Translations under genes and position numbers: made by a program
Assembly (NCBI RefSeq): GCF_000374585.1
Contig: NZ_KB894656.1
Location: 1 to 64,000, forward strand
DNA from: Phocaeicola barnesiae DSM 18169 = JCM 13652
Lineage (GTDB): Bacteria > Bacteroidota > Bacteroidia > Bacteroidales > Bacteroidaceae
Direction of reading: 5' to 3'
Length of the DNA stretch: 64,000 bases
Shown here: positions 35,001-46,314 of the stretch, piece after piece
Layout: each line of letters opens with the position of its first letter
Numbering within the stretch: position 1 is the first letter of the stretch
Notes under the pieces: model-generated
The model's input: only the letters and a program-made list of their open reading frames with translations
Databases searched by the model: none
What the model was told of the DNA's origin: nothing

Positions 35001-37311
35001 CTTCGTATTTTCTCCTTTCCTCTTCTGCCAACCGTATTATTTCCACTCCCTTATCCAGCACGGCAGTCACGGCATGGCTTAACGCTTCACCATCCGGGAG
35101 AGCATCGCCACGAAGCAATCCGTAAAGTACATTCAGCGGTTGGTCGGCACGGAGCACCTCCCACGAACTGCGCAGGTGGTGGATCAGGGAATCCAGCTTT
35201 TGCAGGTCTTTTTCTTTTGCTGCATCCCGTACCGCCTGCATTTCCTTTTCTGTTTCAGTTATCAACTTTTCCAGCATGACGGCTTCATTGCCATAGGACA
35301 ATAAGGCGGAAAAGTCCGGTTTCCCGTCCGGTGTCGCTTTTATGGCACACCTGTCGGAAACCTCCATCAGTTCCGATATGGAGAACGGTTTGAACAGGCA
35401 TCCGGCAAAGCCTTTTGCCAATAGTTCCCCTTTGTTACAACTGCCCGAAGCGGTTGCCACAACCACCGGGATTGTTGGTGAATTGCCCACGTTGGACGAA
35501 CGCAACAGTTCCAGCAATTCGAAACCGTTTATATCGGGCATATTCAAGTCTGTCAGCAACAGGCTGTATTCTTTCTGGCGTATCATTTCCATCAGTGCCG
35601 CAGCATCGGTGCAAGTGTCGCAGTGTATTCCTTCTTGGGAATACATCTCTTTCAGCATCAGAAGTAATACCTCATCATTGTCAATGGCGACAACATCATG
35701 GAATTTATTGTTATGATAAACAGGTGTATTGCTTGTATATCCAAGCTGTTCTTCAGCTTCCTGCATAGAAATTTCAACTGTGAAACGACTGCCTTTCCCT
35801 TTCTTGCTGTCTAAACGGATTGTTCCGCCAAGCATCGACACAATATTACGCATTATGGCAAGCCCAAGCCCGAAACCCTCCTTTGCGGCGGCATTTGATA
35901 GACGTTCAAACGCACCGAACGCTTGTTTCTGTTCCTCTTCTGTCATGCCTGTACCTGTATCTTCAACGACCAGTGTCAGAACTCCATTATCATATTCAGT
36001 AATCAAAGAAACACCGCCTTCTTCTGTGAACTTGACAGCGTTTGACAGCAGGTTATTCCCGATTTGTATTATTCGCTCTTTGTCGGTCAATACAATGGCA
36101 TCGTGTCCAGTCTTCACGGACAAGGACAGCCCTTTGTTCACGGCAACAGGCATGAACTCCGTTTCAAGTGTGTGCGTGATTGCTGAAATCCGGCAGGGTG
36201 ACAGACGGGGCTGTTCCTTGCCGTTGTCCAGGCGGAAGAAGTCAAGCAAAGTGTTAAGCATATCCCGCATACGGTCGGAGGATTGCAGTATGTTTTGGAT
36301 ATACTGCCCGGACTTATCCTCACACTGTTCTTTCCGTATCAGTCCGGCATAGCCTGTTATTGCTGTCAGCGGTGTGCGCAGTTCATGGGTGATAGTATGT
36401 ACCGCCTTCTTCCTTGACGTTATCAGTGCCTCGTTCCGTTGTACGGATTGTTCCAGTTGCCTTATCAAATCAGTTGTCTTGTGCTTGTATTGTTTAATGC
36501 TTTTTGCATCACGATGTATGATGATGTAGGAAATTAACAACAATAGAAGAACGAATCCCATTAAACCGCCTACTTGCATAAATGACTTTTCACGCATGGC
36601 AACTATTTCGTTTTCCCGGCTTTGCAGTTCGGTTTGTACCTTTTCTTCTATTTGGCAAATCAATTCTTGCAGTTGTCTGTTAAGTTCTGCATTACGAGCT
36701 GCAAGGCTGTCGGCTTGTTCCGACAATTGGCGATCCTGCACTTTCTGTTCGCTGATTACGTTTCTATTGACCGAATGAAGGATAGTGGTTGATACTGCTG
36801 GAGTTACTTCCTTTTTTTTGCCGAATATGCCTAAGAAACCTTTTCGTTTTGGCTTTTTGGACTGTTCCTGCACACTTTTCTGTACAATAACCGGAATTTG
36901 ATTGGCTATCTTCTTGTTAATAGATTGTTGTTCATCCATTAACCGGACTATCTGGAACATCTGTCGTTCCTTATCCTCTAAAAGACTGCGCACACTATCG
37001 ATGCGCTCTGCTGGATAGGTGGCCTTGAAACGGCAGAGCATACTGTCCATTGCCATACGCCGTGCATGGTAATGCTCGATATCTTTATCGTTCCATTCCA
37101 GTATTGTTTCACCCAATAGAGAAAATTTTATCATTTGAATATTGATATTGTTTATTTCTTTTCGGAGCTCGTCTATTTTTTTATTGCCAAGTTCTAATGC
37201 TTCTATCTCCTGCCATTCATAGAGGCTATTATATGCCATACATCCGATAAGAATGGAGATAAGTATATATCCCAACCGTATTGCCTTATAGAAATTTCCT
37301 GACCGCTCCAT
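34993..37311 (-). CDS. rteA: Hybrid sensor histidine kinase RteA
   Basis: A 772-residue membrane kinase. Two membrane spans (about residues 10-28 and 247-268) flank a helical periplasmic domain with coiled coil. HisKA has the phosphorylated His in KKAVHTITHELRTPLTAI; HATPase shows NLLSNAVKFTEEGG and GTGMTEEEQKQAFGAF. A receiver domain (LLTDLNMPDINGFELL) and an Hpt-like end with LDSLIHHLRSSW complete a phosphorelay. It pairs with RteB. Its ATG shares an A with the tetQ stop (TAATG), giving tight coupling to tetQ. Confidence 0.95.
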   Translation of the reverse strand: MERSGNFYKAIRLGYILISILIGCMAYNSLYEWQEIEALELGNKKIDELRKEINNINIQMIKFSLLGETILEWNDKDIEHYHARRMAMDSMLCRFKATYPAERIDSVRSLLEDKERQMFQIVRLMDEQQSINKKIANQIPVIVQKSVQEQSKKPKRKGFLGIFGKKKEVTPAVSTTILHSVNRNVISEQKVQDRQLSEQADSLAARNAELNRQLQELICQIEEKVQTELQSRENEIVAMREKSFMQVGGLMGFVLLLLLISYIIIHRDAKSIKQYKHKTTDLIRQLEQSVQRNEALITSRKKAVHTITHELRTPLTAITGYAGLIRKEQCEDKSGQYIQNILQSSDRMRDMLNTLLDFFRLDNGKEQPRLSPCRISAITHTLETEFMPVAVNKGLSLSVKTGHDAIVLTDKERIIQIGNNLLSNAVKFTEEGGVSLITEYDNGVLTLVVEDTGTGMTEEEQKQAFGAFERLSNAAAKEGFGLGLAIMRNIVSMLGGTIRLDSKKGKGSRFTVEISMQEAEEQLGYTSNTPVYHNNKFHDVVAIDNDEVLLLMLKEMYSQEGIHCDTCTDAAALMEMIRQKEYSLLLTDLNMPDINGFELLELLRSSNVGNSPTIPVVVATASGSCNKGELLAKGFAGCLFKPFSISELMEVSDRCAIKATPDGKPDFSALLSYGNEAVMLEKLITETEKEMQAVRDAAKEKDLQKLDSLIHHLRSSWEVLRADQPLNVLYGLLRGDALPDGEALSHAVTAVLDKGVEIIRLAEEERRKYEDE

Positions 37312-39236
37312 TATTTTAATGACATTGATTTTTGGAACATGAATAAAAGTTTATCTTTTTCGTTCATGCGGATATTATCAGAATAACCGTCTTTTGTTAT
37401 TTGATACCCACATGGCTTAACCATAAAAATGCCTAAGCCCTTAGTGTACGAACTTACTTCTGAGGCATAGTCTTTACTTGTATTTAATGGAACTTTCCCT
37501 TTAATATGACACCACTCATTATTACAACTGATGTCTTCAATCTCAGACATCAGTTTTTGCAAATCTGTAATAGCTTTGGAACTCGCTACTTGGGGTATCT
37601 GCAACTCAAAACAGAGCATCGGTTCGAGAATGTCCACACCTGACTGTTGCAAAGCCAGCCTGAAGACATAAGGGGTCAGCTGTCTGAAATCAGCAGGTGT
37701 ACTTACCGGGCTATAATACTCGGCTTGAGTAAAAGTTACTTTCAGATCTGTCACTTCCCATCCATGTAAACCAGATTGGCAAGACATACGAATCCCTTCA
37801 AAAACGGCATTTTGAAAAGAATGGTTCAGATAACCATAGGAGATGTCACTTTCGATTTGCAACCCTGCCCCTAACGGTAAGGGTTCAAGAGTCAGCCCTA
37901 TTGTGGCCCAGTAAGGGTTGGGTGGTACTTCGATCTGAATAATCTTATTGACCTTTTTTATAGGTCGTTCTTTGTAGATAGTCTTGATCTCATCAAAATG
38001 GACCTTTACGGAAAATCGTTCTTCCAGCAATGTCTGTATGATTTCCTTTTGGGTCAAACCATATAACGAGATTTCCAATTCATCACTATATGAGTTTATG
38101 GAAAAGGACAAAGACGGGTCTTCAATCCACAATGTATTCAGAGCGGATATCACCTTGCTTCTCTCTTCGGGCTTATTTGGCCGGACGGAGGATTTGAGAG
38201 CGGGATGCTGATGAGATAATCCTTGAATCAAACAAGGTTTAGCACCTAAATAATCTCCGATTCGAAAATCTTCTATATCTTCTACAATCGCGATATCATT
38301 GGCACCCACTTCATCAACATTTATCTCTCTGCCCTGATAAATAGTCTTTAGATTTTTAATCTTGATGAATTTTTCCGAATCGTTGATTCTTACAACGTCT
38401 CGAAGTCTCAGACTTCCGTCAATTATTTTAAGAAAACTTCTTTTATGCCCTTTGGGGTCATGCTCTATCTTATAGAGATAAGCTGAAAGTCTGTTTGAGA
38501 CTGATGCCGGAGGAAGTATAAAAGAAGAAATGGCGTCCAACAACTCATTGATACCGATATTGAACATTGCTGATCCATGTAGCACCGGATAGACTTTGGC
38601 TTTTGCCACAAGAGCGATTATCGTATTCCAATAATCAGCCGGTGAAATTTCGCTATCCGCCAAATATCGTTCTAATATATCGTCGTCATGGTTGCATACA
38701 AATTCTTTGTATTCTTCCTTTATATATGTTTGGGAGCAAACCGGATAAACCGATCCATCGACAACAGTTTGCATAAACAGGACATCTTGCGACAGATTTG
38801 TTTTTATATCCATATACAAACGCTCCAAATTCACACCGGCACGGTCAATCTTATTGATAAATATAATTGTCGGGATTTGCAGCTTTTGTAAAGTACTGAA
38901 CAGCAACTTTGTCTGCGCTTGTATGCCTTCCTTTGCGGATAAGATGAGGACTGCTCCATCAAGCATTTTGAATGTCCGCTCCACTTCCGCAATAAAATCC
39001 ATGTGTCCCGGAGTGTCAATGATATTGCATTTCACTCCATTCCAGATAATAGATGTCGTAGAAGCCCGGACAGTAATTCCTCTACGTTTCTCTATATCCA
39101 TAGAGTCCGTTATGGTGTCACCATTATCCACACGGCCGCACTTTTCCGTTGCTCCACTGGCAAACAGCAGATTCTCGGTTACGGAAGTTTTTCCTGCATC
39201 AATGTGAGCAAGAATTCCTAAATTTATAATATTCAT
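37311..39236 (-). CDS. tetQ: Tetracycline resistance ribosomal protection protein Tet(Q)
   Basis: A 641-residue EF-G-like GTPase recognised as Tet(Q). It starts [22 protein letters not shown] motifs are [16 protein letters not shown] and NKID. It displaces tetracycline from the ribosome. The longer frame from 39284 is ignored because the 641-residue length and homology begin at MNIINLG. It heads the tetQ-rteA-rteB operon, with a leader ORF and a near-consensus promoter upstream. Tetracycline induction by translational attenuation is established for this operon in CTnDOT. Confidence 0.97.
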
Positions 39237-39401
39237 TTGGATTAAGCAATAATATACTACAGTAGATGCATTGTCGAAACGCACCTTTTAATACCTCCTC
39301 GTAGCATATGAGAACTACAGGATTACTAACTCGTATTAATATGTATATTATTACTGCCGCATAACGATTACAAAATTACACAAAAAAATATATCTAACAA
39401 A
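39237..39401 (-). promoter_or_regulatory. tetQ promoter and leader with 16-codon peptide
   Basis: On the minus strand TTTG (39398-39401), 19 bases and TAATTTTG (39371-39378) make a full consensus -33/-7 promoter. Downstream a leader ORF of 16 codons starts at 39307 (MLRGGIKRC) and stops at 39257, 20 bases before the tetQ start. Its ribosome site region GAGGAGG lies inside the leader. This arrangement fits translational attenuation. Confidence 0.8.
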
Positions 39402-39766
39402 AGTGGGAGGATTTTTTAACTTTTTACCATAGACATTTTATTAGGGAAGCGTAGGTTCAACTGGCAAGTACAAATAAGTAGAAATGTTTGAACAACACCG
39501 TTTTAGGAAGTTGAAAAATCAAGTTTCTCTCTCGGTATAGCGTTTATTTTGGCCAATATCTTCTTTAGTTTAGCATTTGTGTATTTCCCATTCGTGTTCT
39601 ATTTAGCTCCTTATTATGAGTATGTAGCAAGTTACTTATCAAATTCAGCCTCTTTGAGGGTCAAATATGGTTTTGCAAATGGTGACTGACAAGACATAAA
39701 CAAGGTCAGCAGGAATTTTTTACATAAATGGACATGAATGTATATAACCTAAAATAAGAATAAATT
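39402..39766. other. AT-rich interval with a decayed membrane-protein frame
   Basis: No complete gene. From about 39505 an open plus-strand frame without a start codon encodes hydrophobic residues (SLGIAFILANIFFSLAFVYF) and ends LRVKYGFANGD before TGA near 39690. It could be the relic of a membrane transporter; the signal is weak. Confidence 0.3.
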
Positions 39767-39870
39767 TTAATAAGGGCTGCCCAAAAAGAAAAAAATGCAG
39801 TTGCCATCCTATAGATACTTGCAGAAAGGATAAAATTTACTTTTAGACCTTTTGGGATAGCCCTTATTAA
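39767..39870. mobile_element. Small inverted-repeat element upstream of the methylase-helicase gene end
   Basis: The ends TTAATAAGGGCTGCCCAAAA and TTTTGGGATAGCCCTTATTAA mirror each other with two differences over 20 bases. The 104-base interval has no ORF. It looks like a MITE or IS remnant, and could serve as a terminator for the adjacent minus-strand gene. Confidence 0.5.
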
Positions 39871-39893
39871 TACTTCAGATAAAATTCCTTAGG

Positions 39894-42800
39894 TTATATT
39901 TTCAATCCTTTGGACCGGGTTTCCTCCTTGGCATACAGTCCCGGACGCCCGATTATGACATGGTTGGCAACGATACTATCCGCCGGACTGCGTATCTGCG
40001 GCGGTGCATTTTCGGGATATTGCGCCTGCCTGTTCCTCACATCTTCCGCTTCCGGCTTGAGCTGTTGCCCTTCATTCTCCTTTTCTGCGACTTCGGGCGT
40101 GGGTGGCGCAAGCTCCAGCTGAATTTTTCGGTCAAGGGCGGCAAGTTCGGACTTCAACTGCTTCAGCTCGTCCTCCTTCTTCCACACCTTACCCGCTATC
40201 TCCTGTAACTGCGGTATCTCCATCTCCAGCACCTCGTTCTTCGCCTTGTACTGGTCGATGATGGAGGGTATCCTCTCCATCGCGTTGAGGAAGTTGCGGG
40301 CGGCGGCCAACGGGTCAGCCATCGCCAGATGCCCGTTGTTGTAGGTGTACTTGTAGTTCCCCTCGACCACGAAGCGGTTGTCGGTGAACTCCAATCCCTC
40401 TTTGAGTATCCTTTCGCTCACCACCTTTATCGGAAAACCGTAAAGTTCACCGACCTGCGTGTACAACCCTCCGGTCGTGGCATTCTTGGCTATCTCCTGC
40501 AAACGCTTTCCGATGACCTTCTCATCGGCGGAATCCACTCCGTCCACCTTTATTATATTAAGGCGGTTGCCCTCCTTGTCGGTCTGCACCACCGACAGGA
40601 AGCGGTTCCAGTCCTCCGTCATGGCATCTATGAAAGCCGTGTTGTTGCGCAACTCGCCGGTCTTTGACTCCAGCTTGAACTCCGAATCACGCTTGCCCTT
40701 GTTGAACGACTTGCGTTCCCCTTCGAGCGATGCGATCCGCTTTTCCAGTTTCGCCTTGTCCAACAGGTCGGTATTGCCGGAGAGCAACGCCATGTATTCC
40801 GAGAAATTCATGCCCGATTTTTCGTCCATTGCCCCCTCGTCGATGGTACGCGCACCCATCGCACCGCTTTTGAGCTGGCTTATGAAAGTCTGCTTGCAGT
40901 GCAGGAGGTTGAACTTGTAGCTGTCCAGTGACTTCTCCACCGCGTAGATGATTACATCCACGTTGTTCCCGGCGAAATGTTTGGCAATCTCATTACCTGC
41001 CCTAACTCCGCGTCCGTCACGCTGTTGCAAGTCGGACGGTCGCCACGGCGTATCGAGATGATGGATAGCCACACACCGTTTCTGGGCGTTCACACCCGTT
41101 CCGAGCATAGAGGTAGAGCCGAACAGCACACGCACCGTCCCGGCGTTCATGGCGTCTATCACCGCCTTCCGCGCCTTGTCGGTCTTGCACTCCTGAATGA
41201 AGCGCACCTCGCTTGGCGGTATACCGTAGTCCTCCGTCAGTTTGCGCTTGATTTCCGAATAGACGTTCCACCCGTCGCCCGGCTGGTATGTCCCCAAATC
41301 AGAGAAAACGAACTGCGTGCCTTTCTGGGCGTCGTATTTTTGATAATACTCCGCGATCATCTTGGCACAGTGACTCGCTTTGTTGTCGGGATGATCTTCG
41401 TAATTCGGGTCTATCATGCGCATGTCGAGTGCCATTTTCCGGGCATAGTCCGTGGCGATGAGCATCTTCGCCTTTTCTTCCGTTTCCGAAAGCGGCAGCC
41501 TGCCCAACAAGGTGGCATCGCCCGTCTTGGCGAACTGCATCAGTTTCTGTATGAAGTCCTCCTGTTCCGGCGTGGGCGGTATATGGTGCAGTATCTCGTT
41601 CTTGGCAGGACGGTCAACGCCCACATCCTCCGCCGTGCGGTAGTCCGTGATTTCATTATAGAAGGCGGCAAGCTCCGGCACTTTGATGAAGTAGCGGAAA
41701 CGCTCCTTCTGGACCACATTGTTCGTCACGTTAAATTCAAAATCCGTCGTCTTCTTGGCAAATATCGCCGCCCAAGCGTCGAAACACCTTATGTCCTGCC
41801 GTTCCAGCTCCTTCGGGCGCAGGTACTTGAACAGCAGGTACAATTCAGTCAGTGAGTTGCTGATAGTCGTGCCGGAGAGGAAGGTCGCACCCAAGTCTTT
41901 TCCTGTGCGCTCCTGTATGGTGCGTATGGCAAAGAGCATGTTAAGTGCCTTCTGGCTTCCCTCGCTGTTTCCCAATCCCGCCACACGGTCGTGGCGCGTG
42001 TTGAAAGTCAGATTCTTGAACTGGTGGCTCTCATCTATGAAGATGTGGTCGATGCCCATCTGCTTGAAATCCACCACGTCGTCCGTGCGTGACTTTATGG
42101 CGTGTTCCACCTTCTCCAGCTTCGCTTCAAGGTTGTGCTTGCGCTTCTCCAATCCTTTCAGCATCGCCCGCGACACGTTCTTTCCCTGCTGCCGTAGCAC
42201 TTCGAGGTTTTCCTCCACCGTGTCAAGCTCTGCTTGCAGGATGCGCTGCTGCAATTCCGGCGACTGCGGTATCTTGCCGAACTGGTCGTGCGACATGATG
42301 ACGCAATCGTAGTCGTTGTTCTTTATATTATTGAAGAAGCGCACACGGTTGGCGGTCGAAAAGTCCTTCTCCGAAGCGTACAGAATACGTGCGTTGGGAT
42401 ATGCCGCCTGATAGGTGGCTGCAATCTCCGCAACGTTGGCTTTCAGCCCGATAATCATCGGCTTGTGTGCCAAATTCAGACGCTTCATCTCATGCGCGGC
42501 GATGCACATTATCAGCGTCTTACCGGTTCCCACCTCGTGGTCGCAAATTCCGCCGCCGTTCTGTTTCAACATCCAGACGCAATCCATCTGTGAGGGATAG
42601 ACGCTCTTGATACCCCGGCTTGCCAGCCCTTTCAGGTTGAGGTCGGGAAAGGTCTGATGGGAGCCGTCGTAGCGCGGGCGCACGAAACAGTTGAACTTGC
42701 GGTTATACATCGTCACAAGCCGCTCCTTGAACTGCGGCGACTGCTCTTCGAGCCATTCGGAGAAGCCGTTTCGTATCTCGTCAATCTTGGCGTTGGCGAG

Positions 42801-45710
42801 TTGTATTCCCTCGCTGTCGCGCATCTTGATGTCGTTGCCATGCTCGTCCTTGCCGATGGACTTCATCATGTCAGGGCAGGTGTTGTGCAGGGCGTGTTTT
42901 AGGAGGTGCATACCGTCATAGTTCCGGTAATACCCCTTCACCAGAAACTCGTCCGTGATTTTCATGGTGCGGTAGCCGCACACCACCGAAAACTCGTCCA
43001 TGCTTGCGGAATAGGCGATTTTCACCTCCGTGTCGAACAGCCGGCTCATGTAGGCGGCATAGACACCCGTCGGAATCCAGCGTTCCCCGAAATTGAAGTC
43101 CAGATCCTCGAAGGCGATGCGCTGCGGCTCGGCATCTTTCAGAGCCTCCAACGCCTGCTTCACCTCCGGCATACGCTCATTTTCGGGATTGTCACCCATC
43201 CATGCCTCTATGCGTTCCGCTTTCTCTATGACATTTCCGGCGATGAAACGGTCTTTGATTTCGTAACCGGTCACGAGCGGATTGTAGTAGATGCGCCCTT
43301 GCAGGGCAGTGAGCAAATCCTCCGCCGTGCTGTCGGTTATCTCCCGCATATAGTCGAGATTGACCGTACCATATTTGTTGAGCGACGCAGACAGGGCTTC
43401 TTCGGGAGAGCCTACGTTGGCATGGCTCTCCACCGCGAAGGAAACAGGATGCTCGAAGATGTCCGCCTTGACGAACTTTCCGTTTTCCATCCGTTCCAGC
43501 GAAAGGATGTCGCGCCCGCCCGCATCCATCATCACTAACTTCACGTTCTGCTTGGCGTTGAGGTTGCCGTAGCGCATGACAAACTCATCGTAACAGGTAT
43601 TCAGATGCTCTCGCCACGGAACATTTGCCTCGCGCCGGAGCGATTCATAACGGTACAGACGCTCGTAGGCGTCACGCAGCGACACATACAACAACGCCTT
43701 TTCCTTCTGGTATCCTTTCAGGTCGAGCGGCTGGAATGTCGCCCCGTATGGCGTGATGTCTTTCAGGTAGCCGATGTTATGACGCCCCCGGTCAGCCACC
43801 AGCGACCCTTCGCGCAGGTGCATCTCCGGCGTGCGGTGGTAGGCACGCGGAGAAAGATCCACGACTTCCTCCTTCGGCTTTTCCGCTTCGATGTCGGGGA
43901 AAAGGAAAGTCCCCACCGCTTCCGATGGGGTATCTGTAACGGCAGGTGCGGCGACTGCCTCCGGCTGTGTTTCCTCCTGTCGTGGCTGCTCACGGGAAGT
44001 TTCCGGCACGGCTTTCACTTCCGTCTTTTCCGCCACTTGTTTCTCGTTATGCTGCCTTGCCAGTTCCCGAAGTTCTTTCCTACGCTCCGGCGTCAAACCC
44101 ATCATCATTTCATAGAAACCGTTGATGGGAGGATTGGTATCCCAGTCCAGTGTGGCATAGATGTCGTCCGGGTCGGCAGGCTTGGCGGTGTTCTCCGCTT
44201 TCACCTCCTTATTCTCCATTGCGGGTTTTGCAGTTGGAGCTGTCGGTGTAACCGTGACTTTCGGTTTGGGCGGAGTGGACTTTGCCGTAACTGCCTTTTT
44301 CACCGTCTTTTTCTTTTTGGAGGTTTTCGGTTGGCTGACCTCTTCCGTCATCCCCCAGAGGTCAAGCAGGGTGAGCTGCACGCCTGCGGAATATTGCGGG
44401 CGCGGTTCTATCTCCGGCTTTTCATCTGCGGGTTGCGGCTTTTCTGTCGGAGTTTCCACCGTCTGCGCCGAGGATACTGTTTCCAATTTTATGGCAGGAC
44501 GCTCTACTTTATTTTGAACGGCAACTTTTTCTTCCGTTCCTGCCTGCCGGATTGAACCCGAATACAAGCGCATGGCAAGCCTGTAATGGAAATCCTCGTC
44601 GAGCATACGGCGCAAATCCCCGGCGATGCCTGCTGCCTTGCCCTCGTGCAGATAAACCATAGCGGGCTTCCCGTAGGGGTCTGTGTCAAGTTTCGCCATC
44701 GTATGCACGATGCGTTCCGGGTGGTGGATGAAATAGGCGTTGTCGGTCAGGGCGGTTTTCGTGTCCGTCTGTATCACGGTCATCAGCCGCTCGTCCTGCG
44801 ACATTTCCTTCTTGCTGAGGTTCTTTTGCAGGACAATCAGGTCACTGCCCACCTCCGTGCCCGCGTTGTCCGTGAACAGGTTGTTGGGCAGGCGTATCGC
44901 GGATACCAGATTGGCCTGACTGAACAGCTCGTTACGCACGGAGGTCTTGGTGCTATTCAATACCCCTTGCGAGGTGATGAACGCCACGATACCGCCGTCA
45001 CGCACGGCATCCAGTCCTTTGAGAAAGAAATAGTTGTGGATGGTTTTCTGGGCGGAGCGTCTGCCGAAAGAGTCGCTCCGCTGAAACTCCGCGTCGAACA
45101 CGGCAATGTCACCGAACGGAATGTTGGACACCGCCAAGTCGAAATAATTGTTGAACGGTCTTTCGATTTTCTCAAAACCGCAGGTGCGCATTTTCTGGTC
45201 GGGATAGAGATGCCTCAAGATTGTACCCGTGAGCAGATCCTTCTCGAAAGCCATCACATCCGCATTGGGGCTGTGCCGCAGCATGGAATCCACGAACACG
45301 CCGACACCTGCCGACGGTTCGAGCATACGGGCGGGGCGGACGCTGTAATCTGCCAGCACGTCCGCGATGGTGTCGGTTATCTCTTTGGGGGTGTAGAAAG
45401 CGGTCAGCACGGACGCTTTCAGCGAATCCACAAACCGCTTGTACTCTGTTTCGTCCTTGCTGTTCTCACGGATAAGCCTGTGCAGCTCCACCGTCGGGGC
45501 GAACAGTTCGAGGTCGGATTTCGCCCACCGGACGGCATCCGTCAGTTCCTTTGCAGGGTTGAGGATACATTTCAGACCGCCGAAACCGCAGTACCTTTGA
45601 AGTATGGCACGCTCTTCGGTTGTCGCTGTCCTATTTTCCCTGTCAAGGATGAATGCCGTCCGTATCGCCTCGATGTTGTCCCGCAGTTTCTGTTTGCGGT
45701 TAAACGCCAT
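39894..45710 (-). CDS. Large DarB-like methyltransferase/SNF2 helicase fusion
   Basis: A 1938-residue protein with an N-terminal N6-adenine methyltransferase region ([30 protein letters not shown], motif IV SNIPFGD), a Pro/Lys-rich linker (about 430-640), and a C-terminal SNF2-type helicase. Helicase motifs are [17 protein letters not shown] (Walker A), [12 protein letters not shown] (Walker B), [11 protein letters not shown] (III), and [20 protein letters not shown] (VI). The layout is that of phage P1 DarB, which protects incoming DNA from restriction. It may therefore protect the element in new hosts, as inference. It overlaps the DUF1896 gene by 11 bases. Confidence 0.85.
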   Translation of the reverse strand: MAFNRKQKLRDNIEAIRTAFILDRENRTATTEERAILQRYCGFGGLKCILNPAKELTDAVRWAKSDLELFAPTVELHRLIRENSKDETEYKRFVDSLKASVLTAFYTPKEITDTIADVLADYSVRPARMLEPSAGVGVFVDSMLRHSPNADVMAFEKDLLTGTILRHLYPDQKMRTCGFEKIERPFNNYFDLAVSNIPFGDIAVFDAEFQRSDSFGRRSAQKTIHNYFFLKGLDAVRDGGIVAFITSQGVLNSTKTSVRNELFSQANLVSAIRLPNNLFTDNAGTEVGSDLIVLQKNLSKKEMSQDERLMTVIQTDTKTALTDNAYFIHHPERIVHTMAKLDTDPYGKPAMVYLHEGKAAGIAGDLRRMLDEDFHYRLAMRLYSGSIRQAGTEEKVAVQNKVERPAIKLETVSSAQTVETPTEKPQPADEKPEIEPRPQYSAGVQLTLLDLWGMTEEVSQPKTSKKKKTVKKAVTAKSTPPKPKVTVTPTAPTAKPAMENKEVKAENTAKPADPDDIYATLDWDTNPPINGFYEMMMGLTPERRKELRELARQHNEKQVAEKTEVKAVPETSREQPRQEETQPEAVAAPAVTDTPSEAVGTFLFPDIEAEKPKEEVVDLSPRAYHRTPEMHLREGSLVADRGRHNIGYLKDITPYGATFQPLDLKGYQKEKALLYVSLRDAYERLYRYESLRREANVPWREHLNTCYDEFVMRYGNLNAKQNVKLVMMDAGGRDILSLERMENGKFVKADIFEHPVSFAVESHANVGSPEEALSASLNKYGTVNLDYMREITDSTAEDLLTALQGRIYYNPLVTGYEIKDRFIAGNVIEKAERIEAWMGDNPENERMPEVKQALEALKDAEPQRIAFEDLDFNFGERWIPTGVYAAYMSRLFDTEVKIAYSASMDEFSVVCGYRTMKITDEFLVKGYYRNYDGMHLLKHALHNTCPDMMKSIGKDEHGNDIKMRDSEGIQLANAKIDEIRNGFSEWLEEQSPQFKERLVTMYNRKFNCFVRPRYDGSHQTFPDLNLKGLASRGIKSVYPSQMDCVWMLKQNGGGICDHEVGTGKTLIMCIAAHEMKRLNLAHKPMIIGLKANVAEIAATYQAAYPNARILYASEKDFSTANRVRFFNNIKNNDYDCVIMSHDQFGKIPQSPELQQRILQAELDTVEENLEVLRQQGKNVSRAMLKGLEKRKHNLEAKLEKVEHAIKSRTDDVVDFKQMGIDHIFIDESHQFKNLTFNTRHDRVAGLGNSEGSQKALNMLFAIRTIQERTGKDLGATFLSGTTISNSLTELYLLFKYLRPKELERQDIRCFDAWAAIFAKKTTDFEFNVTNNVVQKERFRYFIKVPELAAFYNEITDYRTAEDVGVDRPAKNEILHHIPPTPEQEDFIQKLMQFAKTGDATLLGRLPLSETEEKAKMLIATDYARKMALDMRMIDPNYEDHPDNKASHCAKMIAEYYQKYDAQKGTQFVFSDLGTYQPGDGWNVYSEIKRKLTEDYGIPPSEVRFIQECKTDKARKAVIDAMNAGTVRVLFGSTSMLGTGVNAQKRCVAIHHLDTPWRPSDLQQRDGRGVRAGNEIAKHFAGNNVDVIIYAVEKSLDSYKFNLLHCKQTFISQLKSGAMGARTIDEGAMDEKSGMNFSEYMALLSGNTDLLDKAKLEKRIASLEGERKSFNKGKRDSEFKLESKTGELRNNTAFIDAMTEDWNRFLSVVQTDKEGNRLNIIKVDGVDSADEKVIGKRLQEIAKNATTGGLYTQVGELYGFPIKVVSERILKEGLEFTDNRFVVEGNYKYTYNNGHLAMADPLAAARNFLNAMERIPSIIDQYKAKNEVLEMEIPQLQEIAGKVWKKEDELKQLKSELAALDRKIQLELAPPTPEVAEKENEGQQLKPEAEDVRNRQAQYPENAPPQIRSPADSIVANHVIIGRPGLYAKEETRSKGLKI

Positions 45711-46152
45711 ATTCGTCTAAGTAAAGGACGGTTGCTCCCGTCAGCTCCGTGTAGAGCAGGTCGTAATCGGAAGACAGGGCGAAATTGTCATCCGAGAGGT
45801 CATAGACGGAGAACACGTTGCCGACAAGCGGCAGCAGTTTCAGGACAAAGGCTTCACGCTTCTCTTCCGGCACTTCATCGGCAAACTCGTTTTCCACGAC
45901 TTCGCGGAGGATGGCGTAACGGGAATAATGCAGCCCGCGCAGCAGCGTGTCCATCGCCAGTTCCTGCGCACCATCGGCGGGATAGCCTTCAAGCCGTGCC
46001 CTCTCATACGTTTCGGCGGCACGGTCGGCCCGTTCCCGTATGAAAGCGGTGTCGTCAGCCTGTTCAAACTTGTTCGTGCGGAGATAGTCCAGCAGGTACA
46101 GACCGTAATAGGAAAAGTCGGTCTGACCCTCGTTTTTCTTCTTGTTGTTCAT
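45700..46152 (-). CDS. DUF1896 family protein
   Basis: A 150-residue acidic helical protein from [17 protein letters not shown]. It has [41 protein letters not shown] and EYGV at the end, matching the DUF1896 family of CTn elements. Function is unknown; its coupling to the DarB-like gene by an 11-base overlap suggests a partner. The start is taken at 46152 because the box CCGCTAAATCCAAAGTA ends directly at its ATG. Sequence further upstream lies behind the exc terminator. Confidence 0.78.
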   Translation of the reverse strand: MNNKKKNEGQTDFSYYGLYLLDYLRTNKFEQADDTAFIRERADRAAETYERARLEGYPADGAQELAMDTLLRGLHYSRYAILREVVENEFADEVPEEKREAFVLKLLPLVGNVFSVYDLSDDNFALSSDYDLLYTELTGATVLYLDEYGV

Positions 46153-46212
46153 TACTTTGGATTTAGCGGATTGATAATTAACGGGATAATCGGTTGGAAA
46201 AAGGAAGAAAAA

Positions 46213-46237
46213 GGCACTCGGTATCCCTCCGAGTGCC
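46213..46237 (-). terminator. Terminator of the excision operon
   Basis: GGCACTCGG and CCGAGTGCC form a 9-bp stem about 78 bases past the exc stop. TTTTTCTTCC follows on the minus strand. Confidence 0.7.
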
Positions 46238-46314
46238 ACCACTAAATCCAAAGTATGAGTGTAATCCGGTATCGAAGAACAATTCATTACTCTGAACAAG
46301 TGGCAAAGTTAATA

